Assembly (NCBI GenBank): GCA_009695465.1 | Contig: SIAW01000011.1 | Location: 1-40,330 of the forward strand | Direction: 5' to 3' | DNA length: 40,330 nucleotides | DNA from: Pedosphaera sp. | GTDB lineage: Bacteria; Verrucomicrobiota; Verrucomicrobiia; Limisphaerales; UBA1100 | Shown: one piece after another, positions 27,414-36,779 of the stretch | How the letters are laid out: each line of letters opens with the position of its first letter | How positions within the stretch are numbered: position 1 is the stretch's first letter | Translations under genes and position numbers: made by a program | Notes under the pieces: model-generated | The model's input: only the letters and a program-made list of their open reading frames with translations | What the model was told of the DNA's origin: nothing | The model's database searches: none

Positions 27414-29171
27414 TCAACCGTTGCCCGCGCCGGGCACCAACTCAGGCTTCTCCCCCGGCTTGGGTTTGCGCAGCGGGTTCATGATGTTGGGCAAGCCCGG
27501 ATTGGGCATCGCGCCTTCCTTCATTCCCAAACGCTTTCGGAGCTGCGCGGACATGGTGGGCATCACTTTGTCGGCGTTGGTCAGCCAATCTTTGAGTGCT
27601 TGATCGTGCAACGCCGTGAACGCAGGAAGATCCACTCGCCCCACTTCCGCATCGGTCTTGCGGGTGCTGTAACGATCGTACAACCGCTGCGCCGCCAGCA
27701 CGTGGCCGCGGCCGCGGTCGTCCTCGCCCAGCGCCAGATAGTAGTAGGCCTTGAAAAGGAATCCGCTGAGAATGCTGGCGGTGACGCCGCGTCCGCCCGT
27801 GCGCATCTCCTCGTCAATCATGTCCAGCGCGAAGGTGTTGAAATCCATCGTCTTGGTCTGCACATCGTAACCGACGTAGTGGTGCATCTTGTCGGGGTAC
27901 TCCGCGCACAGCGCCTTGAAGTGCACCATCGCCTCGGGGATGTGGTTGTGCATGTAAAGGTCGCGGATGGACTGTCGCAGGAAATTGTGGTGGGCGTTGC
28001 GGAAGGTCTCCATCGTGTCGCTGCCGACATCCATCGTGGGCGGCACAAATCTGTTGCCCGTCTTCTTCGCCATTCGCTCCGCCTCCTCGTACTTGCGCTG
28101 GAAATCGGACATGGCCTTGTTGGCCCACGTCAGTTGCTCGCGAAACGCCTTGTCCACCATCGGAATAAATTCCAGCCGCGGGCCCAGATCGTAATTCTTG
28201 CCGCCGAGGTACAGTCCTTCCGCATCGGGCACGTGCGGATTGACGATGATGCGGCCGCGCTCGCGCGCCAGGTTCATGGATTGGAAAATGAGCCGGCGCA
28301 GTTTTTTGAGGATGTCACGCCGGTCCGCATTCTCGCGGCATTTCTGTTCGCCGATCCACGCCCAGTAAATGGCGTGGGTCTCCGGCAGGCGCCATTCCAA
28401 GCCGACGTATCGCTTGGTGAGGTTGCCGTTGTCATCCTTGTCATCCACGGTGCCGTATTCTTGATCCACCTGTTTCATCCGGCGCGGATCCAACTTGTAA
28501 TGCTCCACCACGTAGCGCACGCGCTGTTTGTCCGCAGACGTCTGCGGATTGGTGAGCGTCTTGAAGTCCACTTTGCCCTCTGAGAGCATGCAGGATTTGA
28601 GGTCGGGCCACAGGTTGGTGCTCATTTCGTTAATCCAAAGCCGCTTGTAATGGCGGTGCGCGGCGTCGGCGTCGTGGCCCATCTTGTGTTGAAAATGCCA
28701 CGCCAACTCGTGGTAAATCTCCGGCTCGTGCGGGTTGAACTGGATGGCCTCGTCGCGCAGCAGGGAGATGCCGGCCATCACCCATTTCCAACGCTCTTCG
28801 ATATCGGTGTGTTTGACCGAGATGTTGTAGCCCAAGTTCCACGCGCGATCCGTCCACACGCGCGGCATGTGCGGCTGCAGCTTGGTGATCCACTCGGAGA
28901 GCTGCATCATCTCGTAAACCTTGCCTTCCATCTGCAGATTGTTGGCGCGCATCCAAAGGACGGTGGAGAGCACGCCGCGAAATCCGCCCAAGGTTTCCGA
29001 AGCAAACTTCAAGAGCGGCGGTGCATTGGGCAGTGGCTCGAGGAAGGAGACGTTGAGTTCGCCGCGGCGGGTGTTGAGCCGATCTTGTGCAAAGGCCACG
29101 CCCAGCAACAGTGGCACCATCAACGCCAAGTACAGCGCTTTGCGTGAACCCGATTCTCCCATGCTTGCCAT
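27414..29171 (-). CDS. Signal-anchored protein of unknown function, TPR-like
   Basis: The protein has 585 aa (ATG 29162, giving MGESGSRKALYL, is an alternative start). A hydrophobic segment at about 11-28 is either a signal peptide or an anchor; the rest is hydrophilic, helical and rich in Trp and His. Conserved-looking strings include GGFRGVLSTVLWMRANNLQ, KLQPHMPRVWTDRAWNLGYN, FNPHEPEIYHELAWHFQHKM and GRGRGHVLAAQRLYD-like helices, suggestive of degenerate tetratricopeptide repeats. I recall unannotated PVC proteins with this N-terminal pattern but no function. The gene lies 8 nt after the ABC-2 permease and ends with a Pro/Gly/Lys-rich tail. A role as periplasmic partner of the exporter is inferred only from position. 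Confidence 0.85.
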   Translation of the reverse strand: MASMGESGSRKALYLALMVPLLLGVAFAQDRLNTRRGELNVSFLEPLPNAPPLLKFASETLGGFRGVLSTVLWMRANNLQMEGKVYEMMQLSEWITKLQPHMPRVWTDRAWNLGYNISVKHTDIEERWKWVMAGISLLRDEAIQFNPHEPEIYHELAWHFQHKMGHDADAAHRHYKRLWINEMSTNLWPDLKSCMLSEGKVDFKTLTNPQTSADKQRVRYVVEHYKLDPRRMKQVDQEYGTVDDKDDNGNLTKRYVGLEWRLPETHAIYWAWIGEQKCRENADRRDILKKLRRLIFQSMNLARERGRIIVNPHVPDAEGLYLGGKNYDLGPRLEFIPMVDKAFREQLTWANKAMSDFQRKYEEAERMAKKTGNRFVPPTMDVGSDTMETFRNAHHNFLRQSIRDLYMHNHIPEAMVHFKALCAEYPDKMHHYVGYDVQTKTMDFNTFALDMIDEEMRTGGRGVTASILSGFLFKAYYYLALGEDDRGRGHVLAAQRLYDRYSTRKTDAEVGRVDLPAFTALHDQALKDWLTNADKVMPTMSAQLRKRLGMKEGAMPNPGLPNIMNPLRKPKPGEKPELVPGAGNG

Positions 29172-29179
29172 CTTACGAC

Positions 29180-31357
29180 CTATGCCTTGCCGGCCAGCGC
29201 CAGCTCACGGTTATGATACACTAGGATGCCGCCCAGCACAAACACGCCACCGCCCACCCCCCAGACCAACGCGTAGGCGTGCAGTAATTGCGCCCACGTG
29301 ATGCTGCGCCCTTCGCTGAGCGAATGCACCGGCGAATAATCAGTGAGCGGCACCATCACTGCTGTCATCACCTTGAAGGCGGGCAACGCGAAATAATCCA
29401 CGAGGGACCGGTTGCGTTTGCCGAGCTTCATGTTGTACGTCTGCCGGATGCCGCCATCGTTCACCACTTCGGTCATCATCGGTGCTGCCAGCGCGATGAT
29501 CAGCAGACCGATGCACGTGAAGGACGCCATCGGGAACGCCATGAAACTGGCGCAGGCCAAGCCCACCGCCGTCAGGATGCCCAGCCAGCAGAGAACCAGC
29601 AGTTGCGCGCGCGTGAAGTTGCCCACGAATCCGCCCTCCTGATAGAGCACCTCCATGTTCCCATCCCAGAACGGCAACGCCAGCGGCATCTGCCCATCGC
29701 CGTTGACGAATGTGAAGATGAGCGTGCCGTCGCTGTCCAGCGTGTCCAAGCCCACGGGGAATTCGTGAAACGTCCGAACAGTCAACGGTCGGCGGATGAT
29801 CTCTCTGTTGGGATTTTTCAGATCGCCAATGATGAGCCCGCAGTCAAACACCTTGTCCTGCATCATGATGTTGGCGGTCTCGCGCTGATCTTTCACGGTC
29901 GTCTTCACGAACGCCTCCAGCTTGAAACGCAACCGTAGCTGCGGGGCTTTGGCCTTTTTCCCCATCCACTTCTTGAGTTGCGGCAGATGAAAGCGCCACT
30001 GCCGGTTGCCCCCCTGCGGGGCCACGGCCTCGGCCACCTGTTTTTGCTCGGCAAAGATTCGCGCCCGTTCCTTGTCCAGATCGTAGCCGGCGGCGGTCGC
30101 CTGCGGGGATTGGGCAAACTTTTTCAGATCGAACTCTGCCGGCGAGCGGCCCGCAAAAAGATCGGGCATCTGCGTCGCCAGATCCATCTTGATGACCTGA
30201 TCCACCCGGCTCCACTCCGGTGCCCACGATCCGTTGGGCAGTTTGCCGTCGCGGATCAGCTGTTCCAGATCCACAAAGTCAGGCTTCACGGAGGCGCGCG
30301 AGGTCAGCAAGTCCCACTTGGCACGGGCCACTTCCAGATTCGCCAGGTCTTCGCGCAGCTCCAGCACCTCATCGGGCCGGAAGGGTTTTGCGCCGCCCAT
30401 TTGATTGGTCACAACGCCTTCACGCATCGCGATGCGCACGATGTTGGTGTCCGATTCGTGGCGCAGTTCTTCGTAGCGCCGATCCCACAACTGGGCCACG
30501 CGGAAATGCACCATGCCGTACACCGCCGAGCTGGCCAGTATCAGCATCACCAGATTGATCGACATCACGCCCAGCCATTTGCCCAGCCACACCGTGGCGC
30601 GCGAGATGGGTTTGGCATCCACCAACTGCATCTGACATTCCTCCACGTCATGCGCCAGCGTGCCGCACGAAAGCCAGATGCTGGTTGTGCCCAGCACCAG
30701 GATGATCATGTACATCGTGTACGTGATGAGGATGTGCACCAGCCCTTTGGCCGTGCCGTCGTCTTGCAGGATGAAGGGCAGCAGCACCACCGTGCAGAGC
30801 AGCACGCCCGAGAGCACCCAGATCAGGCGATACCGCAGCGTGGCTTTCCACGTCAGCCAGACAATCGCAAAGATCGGCTTGAAGCGCGTGGGCATGATGT
30901 CCAACGCGATGGAATCGGTCACGGGCTTCAACTGCCCGCTGCGCACGCGCGCGATGGCCTGCACATCGGAGGCCGTCTCCACATCGCCGTGATAGACGTG
31001 GCCAGCCAGTTTGAATTTGCGGATGAGGATGCGCCCGGCGTGCAGTGCCAGGGCAAATCTCAGAATCATCGCAGGGAAGATGGGCAGATAAAAAATTACC
31101 GGCTCGACGAGCTGGGTGAATTTCATCCGGAACACGCCGGCATCCATCATGGGCGTCGGGGAAAGCGCCTGCACCAGTCCCGCAATCATCACGCCATCCA
31201 CCGCCAGCAAAAGCAGAGCGCGCAGCCACAGCCGATGCTTGAGCGCCCACAGTCCGTTGATGCAAAAGGCGGTCCAATCAAACGCGTGGGTGCGGACGGC
31301 GTGCAGCCCCTTTTCGGGATGCTCGAAGATGGACCAGCGTTTGGTAGGCTCAACCAT
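29180..31357 (-). CDS. ABC-2 type permease with large soluble insert
   Basis: The protein has 725 aa, much longer than a simple ABC-2 permease (250-400). N-terminal TM helices at about 45-70 and 88-112, then two or three more around 170-285; the stretch LAHDVEECQMQLVDAKPISR followed by ATVWLGKWLGV is the ABC-2 hallmark before TM helices. A soluble, charged insert of about 260 residues (roughly 290-555) follows, then four TM segments including LLVLCWLGILTAVGLACASF and a last helix in VWGVGGGVFVLGGILVY. The insert is probably extracytoplasmic. It should pair with the ATPase encoded 50 nt upstream. Confidence 0.88.
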   Translation of the reverse strand: MVEPTKRWSIFEHPEKGLHAVRTHAFDWTAFCINGLWALKHRLWLRALLLLAVDGVMIAGLVQALSPTPMMDAGVFRMKFTQLVEPVIFYLPIFPAMILRFALALHAGRILIRKFKLAGHVYHGDVETASDVQAIARVRSGQLKPVTDSIALDIMPTRFKPIFAIVWLTWKATLRYRLIWVLSGVLLCTVVLLPFILQDDGTAKGLVHILITYTMYMIILVLGTTSIWLSCGTLAHDVEECQMQLVDAKPISRATVWLGKWLGVMSINLVMLILASSAVYGMVHFRVAQLWDRRYEELRHESDTNIVRIAMREGVVTNQMGGAKPFRPDEVLELREDLANLEVARAKWDLLTSRASVKPDFVDLEQLIRDGKLPNGSWAPEWSRVDQVIKMDLATQMPDLFAGRSPAEFDLKKFAQSPQATAAGYDLDKERARIFAEQKQVAEAVAPQGGNRQWRFHLPQLKKWMGKKAKAPQLRLRFKLEAFVKTTVKDQRETANIMMQDKVFDCGLIIGDLKNPNREIIRRPLTVRTFHEFPVGLDTLDSDGTLIFTFVNGDGQMPLALPFWDGNMEVLYQEGGFVGNFTRAQLLVLCWLGILTAVGLACASFMAFPMASFTCIGLLIIALAAPMMTEVVNDGGIRQTYNMKLGKRNRSLVDYFALPAFKVMTAVMVPLTDYSPVHSLSEGRSITWAQLLHAYALVWGVGGGVFVLGGILVYHNRELALAGKA

Positions 31358-31407
31358 GGTGTGTGCGGCGGATCAATTGCACCATTGCATCGGCCAACAT
31401 GCGCTCG

Positions 31408-32622
31408 TCAGGGTTGTTTCTTGTCGCCGCCCAGCAGGCTGCTGAGTTTGGCGTTGGCCTTGGCGGCATCCACCACCGCATCGGGCTTGGCGGCGGCGGG
31501 TGTTGTGTCGGCGGTCGGCTTGGCGCTGGTCAATGTTGCCAGCCGTTTCTGATCCACCTTATCCTCGGGTTTGGGTGCGACTGCGACCGCTACCGGCTCC
31601 ACCTTTGCTGCGGTGAGGCGCTCAATTTTTTTATCAATGGCCGATTTGACCGGCTCATTGCCGCGCAGATATTCGGCCACCTGATTGCCGGAAGTGGCGC
31701 CGGAGGTGTCCTCGCTTTGGCGGGCGCGCTTGACGATGTTCAGGAAATAGTTCTCCAGATTCTGCGTCGGATTATCCACCTGCACACGATCAGCCGCGAC
31801 ATCGGCGCGGATCACATCAAGGATGTACTTCATCTTTTCCTGCGGCAACACCGGCATCGTGATGCGCACCGTATCGCGTTCGACCAGCAGGTCTTTCAAC
31901 TCGCCGTAGGCTTGGATCTTGCCGCCGTAATAAATCACCGCGCGATCGCAGACATCCTCCACGTCCGAGAGCAAGTGGCTGGAGAGAATCACCGTCTTGC
32001 CGCGCTGCGCGAGCGTGAGGATGAGATCCTTGATCTCGCGGCAACCGATGGGATCCATGCCCGCGGTCGGCTCGTCCAGAATCACCAGGTCCGGATCATT
32101 GATGAGCGCCTGCGCCAAGCCGATGCGGCGCTGCATGCCTTTGGAAAACTCGCCCACCGTGCGCATCTGCACGCGCTTAAGCCCCACCATGTCCAGCAAC
32201 TGCTCCGTGCGCTTGTGCCGTTCCTTGGCATCCAGTCCGAAGAGGTTGCCAAAAAAATCCAGCGTCTCCTCCGAGTCCAGATATTTGTAGAGGTAAGATT
32301 CCTCCGGTAGATAGCCGATGCGCGCTTTCATGCGCACGTCGCGCGGGGAACGGCCGAACACTTGGATGAGGCCCGCCGTCGGTTTGAGCAACCCCAGCAG
32401 CATCTTGATCGTGGTGGACTTGCCCGAGCCGTTGGGGCCGAGCAACCCGAACACCTCGCCGCGCCGGATCTCGAAGCTGACGTTGTTGACGGCTTTGGCT
32501 TTGGGGCGATGCCAGAAATCCTTGAAGATCTTCGTCAGCCCGCTGACGCGCACGACCGCCTCGGTTGACGCCTCGCCTGCCGCGGGGGCGGCGTTCGGAT
32601 TCTCGTTCATCGCTGTCACCAT
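31408..32622 (-). CDS. ABC exporter ATPase with long Lys/Ala/Pro C-terminal tail
   Basis: The protein has 404 aa. ATG 32622 is preceded by TTGGAG at 7 nt, one of the very few clear Shine-Dalgarno sites in the window. Walker A GPNGSGKST (62-70), signature FSKGMQRR, Walker B LVILDEPTAGMDP, H-loop SSHLLSDVEDVCD: a complete ABC-2/CcmA-type ATPase up to about residue 260. A tail of roughly 120-140 residues follows: first a helical part (QNLENYFLNIVKRARQS), then low-complexity Lys/Ala/Pro/Val sequence ending SLLGGDKKQP. It should drive the neighbouring ABC-2 permeases. Confidence 0.93.
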   Translation of the reverse strand: MVTAMNENPNAAPAAGEASTEAVVRVSGLTKIFKDFWHRPKAKAVNNVSFEIRRGEVFGLLGPNGSGKSTTIKMLLGLLKPTAGLIQVFGRSPRDVRMKARIGYLPEESYLYKYLDSEETLDFFGNLFGLDAKERHKRTEQLLDMVGLKRVQMRTVGEFSKGMQRRIGLAQALINDPDLVILDEPTAGMDPIGCREIKDLILTLAQRGKTVILSSHLLSDVEDVCDRAVIYYGGKIQAYGELKDLLVERDTVRITMPVLPQEKMKYILDVIRADVAADRVQVDNPTQNLENYFLNIVKRARQSEDTSGATSGNQVAEYLRGNEPVKSAIDKKIERLTAAKVEPVAVAVAPKPEDKVDQKRLATLTSAKPTADTTPAAAKPDAVVDAAKANAKLSSLLGGDKKQP

Positions 32623-32673
32623 GACTTCACTCCAAATTCAATCCAGAGAACCCGACGCTGCGCAGCACCGCGC

Positions 32674-34668
32674 TCAAACCGCCGGTGCCGTCTCTGTCAC
32701 CGCCACGGGTGCGGCAATCGCCGTTGCGCCCGACTCCATCGGCTCCAACTCTTCACCCTGCCGCACCAGCCGCGCGCTGTTGAACACCACAATCATCGAA
32801 CCCACCACGTGCAACGCTGCCGCCGTGATGGGGTTGATGAATTTCATCCACGCCAAGCAAAGCCCGCCGATGACCAGCAGGATGCCAAACAGAAAATTCT
32901 GGTTGATGACCGCGCGTGTCATCCGCGAGAGCCGAATCAAAAACGGCAGCCGGCGCAGATCGTTGTTCATCAGCGCAATCGTGGCGCTGTTGATGGCCAC
33001 TTCACTGCCAGCGGCGCCCATGGCGATGCCGATGTCGCCCGCAGCCAATGCTGGCGCGTCATTCACACCGTCGCCCACGACCGCCACGCGATAGCCTTTG
33101 GCGTGGATGGCCTTCACGAAAGCCACCTTGTCCTGCGGCAGACATTCGGCCACCACTTCGTCGCAGCCGATCTCCTGGCCGACACGCGTCGCCACCGGTT
33201 TGCGATCGCCCGAGACAAGCGACACGCGGCGCACGCCTTCGGCCTTCAATCCCGCAATGGCCACGGCCGCCTCTTCGCGGGTCTGGTCCGAGAACCCGAT
33301 CCAGCCCAGATATTGTCCGTCGCGCGCCACGTACACCAAGCTGTAGCCTTGCGTCTCGTCCAAGTCCACCGACTTGGCGATGTCGCCCTTCACGCCATTC
33401 TCGCGCAGCCACAGTTCGCGCCCGATCCACACTTGCGCGCCCTTCACCTTCGCGGCCACACCTTTGCCGGCGGTCTCAGAAAAACCTTCCGGCTCGGACA
33501 ACTCCACGCCCACCTCGGCGGCGAGTACGCCCAGCGCTTTGGCCGTGGGATGGTTACTGTACCGTTCCGCACTGGCTGCGGTGAGAAGCAGATCCGATGG
33601 CTCCACACCGGGCACCGCGTTGAGACGGCTCACGGCCAGCCGGCCCGTGGTCACCGTGCCGGTCTTGTCGAAGACAAAGGCGTTGATGCGCGCCGCCAGC
33701 TCGATGTCGCTGACTTTCTTGATGAGGATGCCCAACCGCGCCGCCGCGGACAGCGAGGCCACGATGGCCGTGGGCGTCGCCAAGATGAACGCGCACGGGC
33801 AGGTGACGATGAAGATGGTGATGACCACTTTGAGGTCGTGCGTGAGCGCCCAGACCAGCGCGCCGATGACCAGCACCAGCGGGGTGTAAAACCCCATGTA
33901 CTGGTCCACGATCTTCATGATCGGCAGCTTGGTTTTCTCCGCAGCCAAGATCAGGTTGCGCACGCGGCCAAAGGTGGTGTCCTCGCCGGCCTTGGTGACG
34001 CGCACTTCCAGCATGCCCGTGATGTTGACAGTGCCTTGGAACACCTCGTCACCCGCGCGTTTATCCACCGGCAACGATTCGCCGGTGATGTTGGCTTGAT
34101 TGATGGAACCGGAGCCGTTGACGATGTTGCCATCCGCCGGGATGTTGTCGCCGGGGCGCACGCGGATGACATCGCCCACGCGCAGTTCCTTGGCGGCCAC
34201 CTCTTCCTCGGCACGCGAGGTGGTCTCGTCCACGCGGCTGATGCGTCGCGCCTTGGTGGGCGTGAGTTTGATGAGCGACTCGATGGACGCCTTGGCGCCT
34301 TCGGCGGTGCGGGTCTCGATCAGCTCGGCCAGCAACATGAAGAACGCCACCAAGCCCGCCTCGCGATAGTTGCCCGACGCAAAGGACGCGCACACCGCGA
34401 TGGCCACCAGCTCGTTGGTGGTGAGCAGTCCCTGCCGCAGATCGCGGATGACGCGTTGGATGATGGGAATCGCCAGCACGAAGGCGCCAATCATGGCGCT
34501 GAGATCGCCCACGCGATCGGACTCCGAGAGGATCCAGTCGGCAAGAAAACCGTTGATGACAAACACCATTCCAAAAACGATCCACGGCCATTTCACGCCC
34601 ATGCGCGATTGGTCGTGGTTGGATTCCACCTCGTCGTGGTTCGTTTCAGTGTGCTCCGCAGTCTGCAT
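32674..34668 (-). CDS. P1B-type heavy-metal ATPase with mixed ligand signature
   Basis: The protein has 664 aa. It lacks an N-terminal HMA domain; instead the start is short and His-containing (H6, H11, H18). Pump motifs are complete: TGES (195-198), CPC (290-292) in the ligand helix, DKTGT (D334), SNHPTAKA (H373-P374), GDGVNDAP (D533, D537). The last TM carries KFINPITAAALHVVGSM with H620-x-x-G-S624, then NSARL. CPC is usual for Cu/Ag and Zn/Cd pumps, while a last-helix His with Gly-Ser recalls the HEGGT/S of P1B-4 pumps. Metal is therefore unknown; transition-metal export is most likely. It is encoded 12 nt after the HflK-like gene, which is atypical for a simple resistance gene. Confidence 0.93.
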   Translation of the reverse strand: MQTAEHTETNHDEVESNHDQSRMGVKWPWIVFGMVFVINGFLADWILSESDRVGDLSAMIGAFVLAIPIIQRVIRDLRQGLLTTNELVAIAVCASFASGNYREAGLVAFFMLLAELIETRTAEGAKASIESLIKLTPTKARRISRVDETTSRAEEEVAAKELRVGDVIRVRPGDNIPADGNIVNGSGSINQANITGESLPVDKRAGDEVFQGTVNITGMLEVRVTKAGEDTTFGRVRNLILAAEKTKLPIMKIVDQYMGFYTPLVLVIGALVWALTHDLKVVITIFIVTCPCAFILATPTAIVASLSAAARLGILIKKVSDIELAARINAFVFDKTGTVTTGRLAVSRLNAVPGVEPSDLLLTAASAERYSNHPTAKALGVLAAEVGVELSEPEGFSETAGKGVAAKVKGAQVWIGRELWLRENGVKGDIAKSVDLDETQGYSLVYVARDGQYLGWIGFSDQTREEAAVAIAGLKAEGVRRVSLVSGDRKPVATRVGQEIGCDEVVAECLPQDKVAFVKAIHAKGYRVAVVGDGVNDAPALAAGDIGIAMGAAGSEVAINSATIALMNNDLRRLPFLIRLSRMTRAVINQNFLFGILLVIGGLCLAWMKFINPITAAALHVVGSMIVVFNSARLVRQGEELEPMESGATAIAAPVAVTETAPAV

Positions 34669-34680
34669 CGTAAAATTAGG

Positions 34681-35793
34681 CTACAGATTGTCTCCCGGAT
34701 TGGCCCCAAACGGACGCGGCGGCGGCGCCATCATGCGGCCTACCGGCGCCTTGGTGGCCGGTGCGCCGATCTGCATGTTCACCGCAGGCCGCATGCCTCC
34801 CTGCGAGGGCAGGACATAAAGTTGCACGTTCTCGCTGGCCAATAGGCCGCGCAGCGATTCCACCAGTCGCCGTTCCAACTCCGCGCGCAGCAAGACCGGA
34901 TTATTGCCGTAGTTGCGCATCAGATCATTGAACTCTTTGGCCTCCATCTGCACGCGGCTCTTGATGTTGGTGCCCTGCACCTTCGCATCGGACTGGATGC
35001 GGATGGCCTCCGTCTCGGCGTGCAGCCGGAGGGTTTGCGACTTGGACCGCGCCGCCGTCTCGCGTGTGGACTGGCCTTGCAGGGCCTGCAGCAACTTGTT
35101 CTGTTCCTGCTGCATTTCGCCGCGCGGCAGTGCCGGGGGCGGATCCAAACGCACCCTGCTGATTTCCACGCCCAGCTTGTATTGCTGCGTCAACTCTTTC
35201 ACCTGCTTCTCCACGGCGCTCAGAAATTCGCCGCGTTGCTTGTCGCGGATCCCCTCGGAAGTGAATCGCGCGCCCACCGTCGTCAGCGCATTATCAATCA
35301 CGCAGCGCAGAACCGAATCCACATTCTGGAAATGGAAATTGTAACGGATGGGATCGCTGATGGTGTACTCCACCCTGGATTTGATGTGCAACATGCCGCC
35401 GCCGGCGCAGAGGATGTAGCCGTCGTTGACTTCATCAAATTGTACCGTGGGCGAACTGGAGGGCGTGTACCAACCCACCGTGGACACCACCGCCTGCTCG
35501 CCACCGGTCACGACCACTTTCTCATCGATCGGGTACGGCCACGCAAAATGAATCCGCCCTTCCTTGAGCAGCGCATCCTTGGAGGTCTGCATCGGCCGAC
35601 CAAACCGCAGCACCACCGCACTTTTGCCCGGCTCCACGCGGAACCAGTTCGAGACAAAAAAATAGGCGATCAACGCGATGATCACGCCGTTGAGGATGAA
35701 AAATCCGCCGCGCAACGCCTGCGTCAACGCCTGCGTGCCGACATCGCCGCGCGAGTCCAACGAGCCGGGTTGTTGCGGGGCAGGTACGCTCAT
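34681..35793 (-). CDS. HflK-like SPFH/band 7 membrane protein
   Basis: The protein has 370 aa. One TM helix at about 30-50 (FFILNGVIIALIAYFFVSNW) is followed by an SPFH domain (about 50-255: RVEPGKSAVVLRFGRPMQ, CVIDNALTTVGARFTSEGI, GVEISRVRLDPPPALPRGEM), a helical Gln/Arg/Glu-rich segment, and a Pro/Met-rich tail (VGRMMAPPPRPFG). HflK and HflC form cage-like assemblies in the periplasmic side of the inner membrane around the FtsH protease in E. coli. No ftsH is in the window. The ATG overlaps the HflC-like stop as ATGA. Confidence 0.88.
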   Translation of the reverse strand: MSVPAPQQPGSLDSRGDVGTQALTQALRGGFFILNGVIIALIAYFFVSNWFRVEPGKSAVVLRFGRPMQTSKDALLKEGRIHFAWPYPIDEKVVVTGGEQAVVSTVGWYTPSSSPTVQFDEVNDGYILCAGGGMLHIKSRVEYTISDPIRYNFHFQNVDSVLRCVIDNALTTVGARFTSEGIRDKQRGEFLSAVEKQVKELTQQYKLGVEISRVRLDPPPALPRGEMQQEQNKLLQALQGQSTRETAARSKSQTLRLHAETEAIRIQSDAKVQGTNIKSRVQMEAKEFNDLMRNYGNNPVLLRAELERRLVESLRGLLASENVQLYVLPSQGGMRPAVNMQIGAPATKAPVGRMMAPPPRPFGANPGDNL

Positions 35794-36779
35794 GGCTGGC
35801 TGGACTTGGGCGTTGACACCGGGGCCTTCAATTCCTTGGGCAAGCCGCCCAGAATTTCCAGCAGCGGATTTTGATCCGTGAGAATCAGCGTCGTTGGACT
35901 GTTCTTTAACGCCTCGATCGCCTTGATCTTCTTGAGCAGAATCGCCAGCTCCGGATTCTGTTTTTCCATCGCAGCGAAATCTTCCTGCACCTGGCCTTCA
36001 GCAGCCTTGATGGACTTGGTGGCGTTGTCATCGGCCGCCGACAACAATCCGCGCGCCTCCGCCTCAGCTCTTTGAATGATGCTCTTGGAAAGCGCCGTGG
36101 CCTTCTCGTTGACCATCTCCACCTCTTCGCGTTTCGTCGCGATGATCCCTTGGATGACCGCCTGCGCCACCATGCGCGGGATGCCCACTCGCTTGATGCC
36201 GATGAACGTCACCTCAATGCCGTAAGCCTTGTTGGGATCCAGATCCTTCAAGCCCTGCTCCAGCTCCTGCTCAAACTTCCCGTACGCGCTGGTGCCATTG
36301 TCCTCGCCCACAAACGCCGTGATCTTGTACTTGCCCGCCTTGGATTGGCGCACTTGGTTGATCATGCCCGCCAAGTTCACCTCAGCCAGCCGCATCATCT
36401 CCTCGCCCGTCGTGCCGGCGGCCTGATGGACGCTGCGAAATTTCTCCGCGTCGCCCACCTTCCAGCCCGCATAGACCTGCATCAGCAACGTGTCGCCATC
36501 GCCGCCCACCTGATCGAAGTTGGATTCAAAGATGTGGGTGCGGCCGTCGAGTTTGTACACCGTCTGGAACGGCCACGGCATGCGCAGGTTGATCCCCGGG
36601 CTGACGGCCACGCCGGCCTTCGCGTCGCCGGCACTGCCGAAGATGATCTTGTCCCCGCCAAACCAACTGCTCACCAGCGCAATCTCAGTGGTGCGCACTT
36701 GATAGGTGAACATCAGCGACAGGAAAATCAGGAGCAGCAGCCCCCCTACGGCGATGGTGATGATGCGCTTGGCGTTCAT
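35790..36779 (-). CDS. HflC-like SPFH/band 7 membrane protein
   Basis: The protein has 329 aa. One TM helix near the N-terminus (about 6-25) is followed by an SPFH domain: SPGINLRMPWPFQTVYKLD, HIFESNFDQVGGDGDTLLMQ, YGIEVTFIGIKRVGIPRMVA, then a coiled helical region (REEVEMVNEKATALSKSII, AEAEARGLLSAADDNATKSI). The C-terminal half matches HflC best. Coupled by 4-nt ATGA overlaps to both SPFH neighbours, suggesting one hetero-oligomeric complex. Confidence 0.88.
   Translation of the reverse strand: MNAKRIITIAVGGLLLLIFLSLMFTYQVRTTEIALVSSWFGGDKIIFGSAGDAKAGVAVSPGINLRMPWPFQTVYKLDGRTHIFESNFDQVGGDGDTLLMQVYAGWKVGDAEKFRSVHQAAGTTGEEMMRLAEVNLAGMINQVRQSKAGKYKITAFVGEDNGTSAYGKFEQELEQGLKDLDPNKAYGIEVTFIGIKRVGIPRMVAQAVIQGIIATKREEVEMVNEKATALSKSIIQRAEAEARGLLSAADDNATKSIKAAEGQVQEDFAAMEKQNPELAILLKKIKAIEALKNSPTTLILTDQNPLLEILGGLPKELKAPVSTPKSSQP

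Noticed and set aside
32809-34845. 678-aa plus-strand ORF (and 36878-38653)
   Set aside because: Full antisense of the P-type ATPase and of the seven-TM SPFH gene, rich in His/Arg/Gln as expected for shadows.
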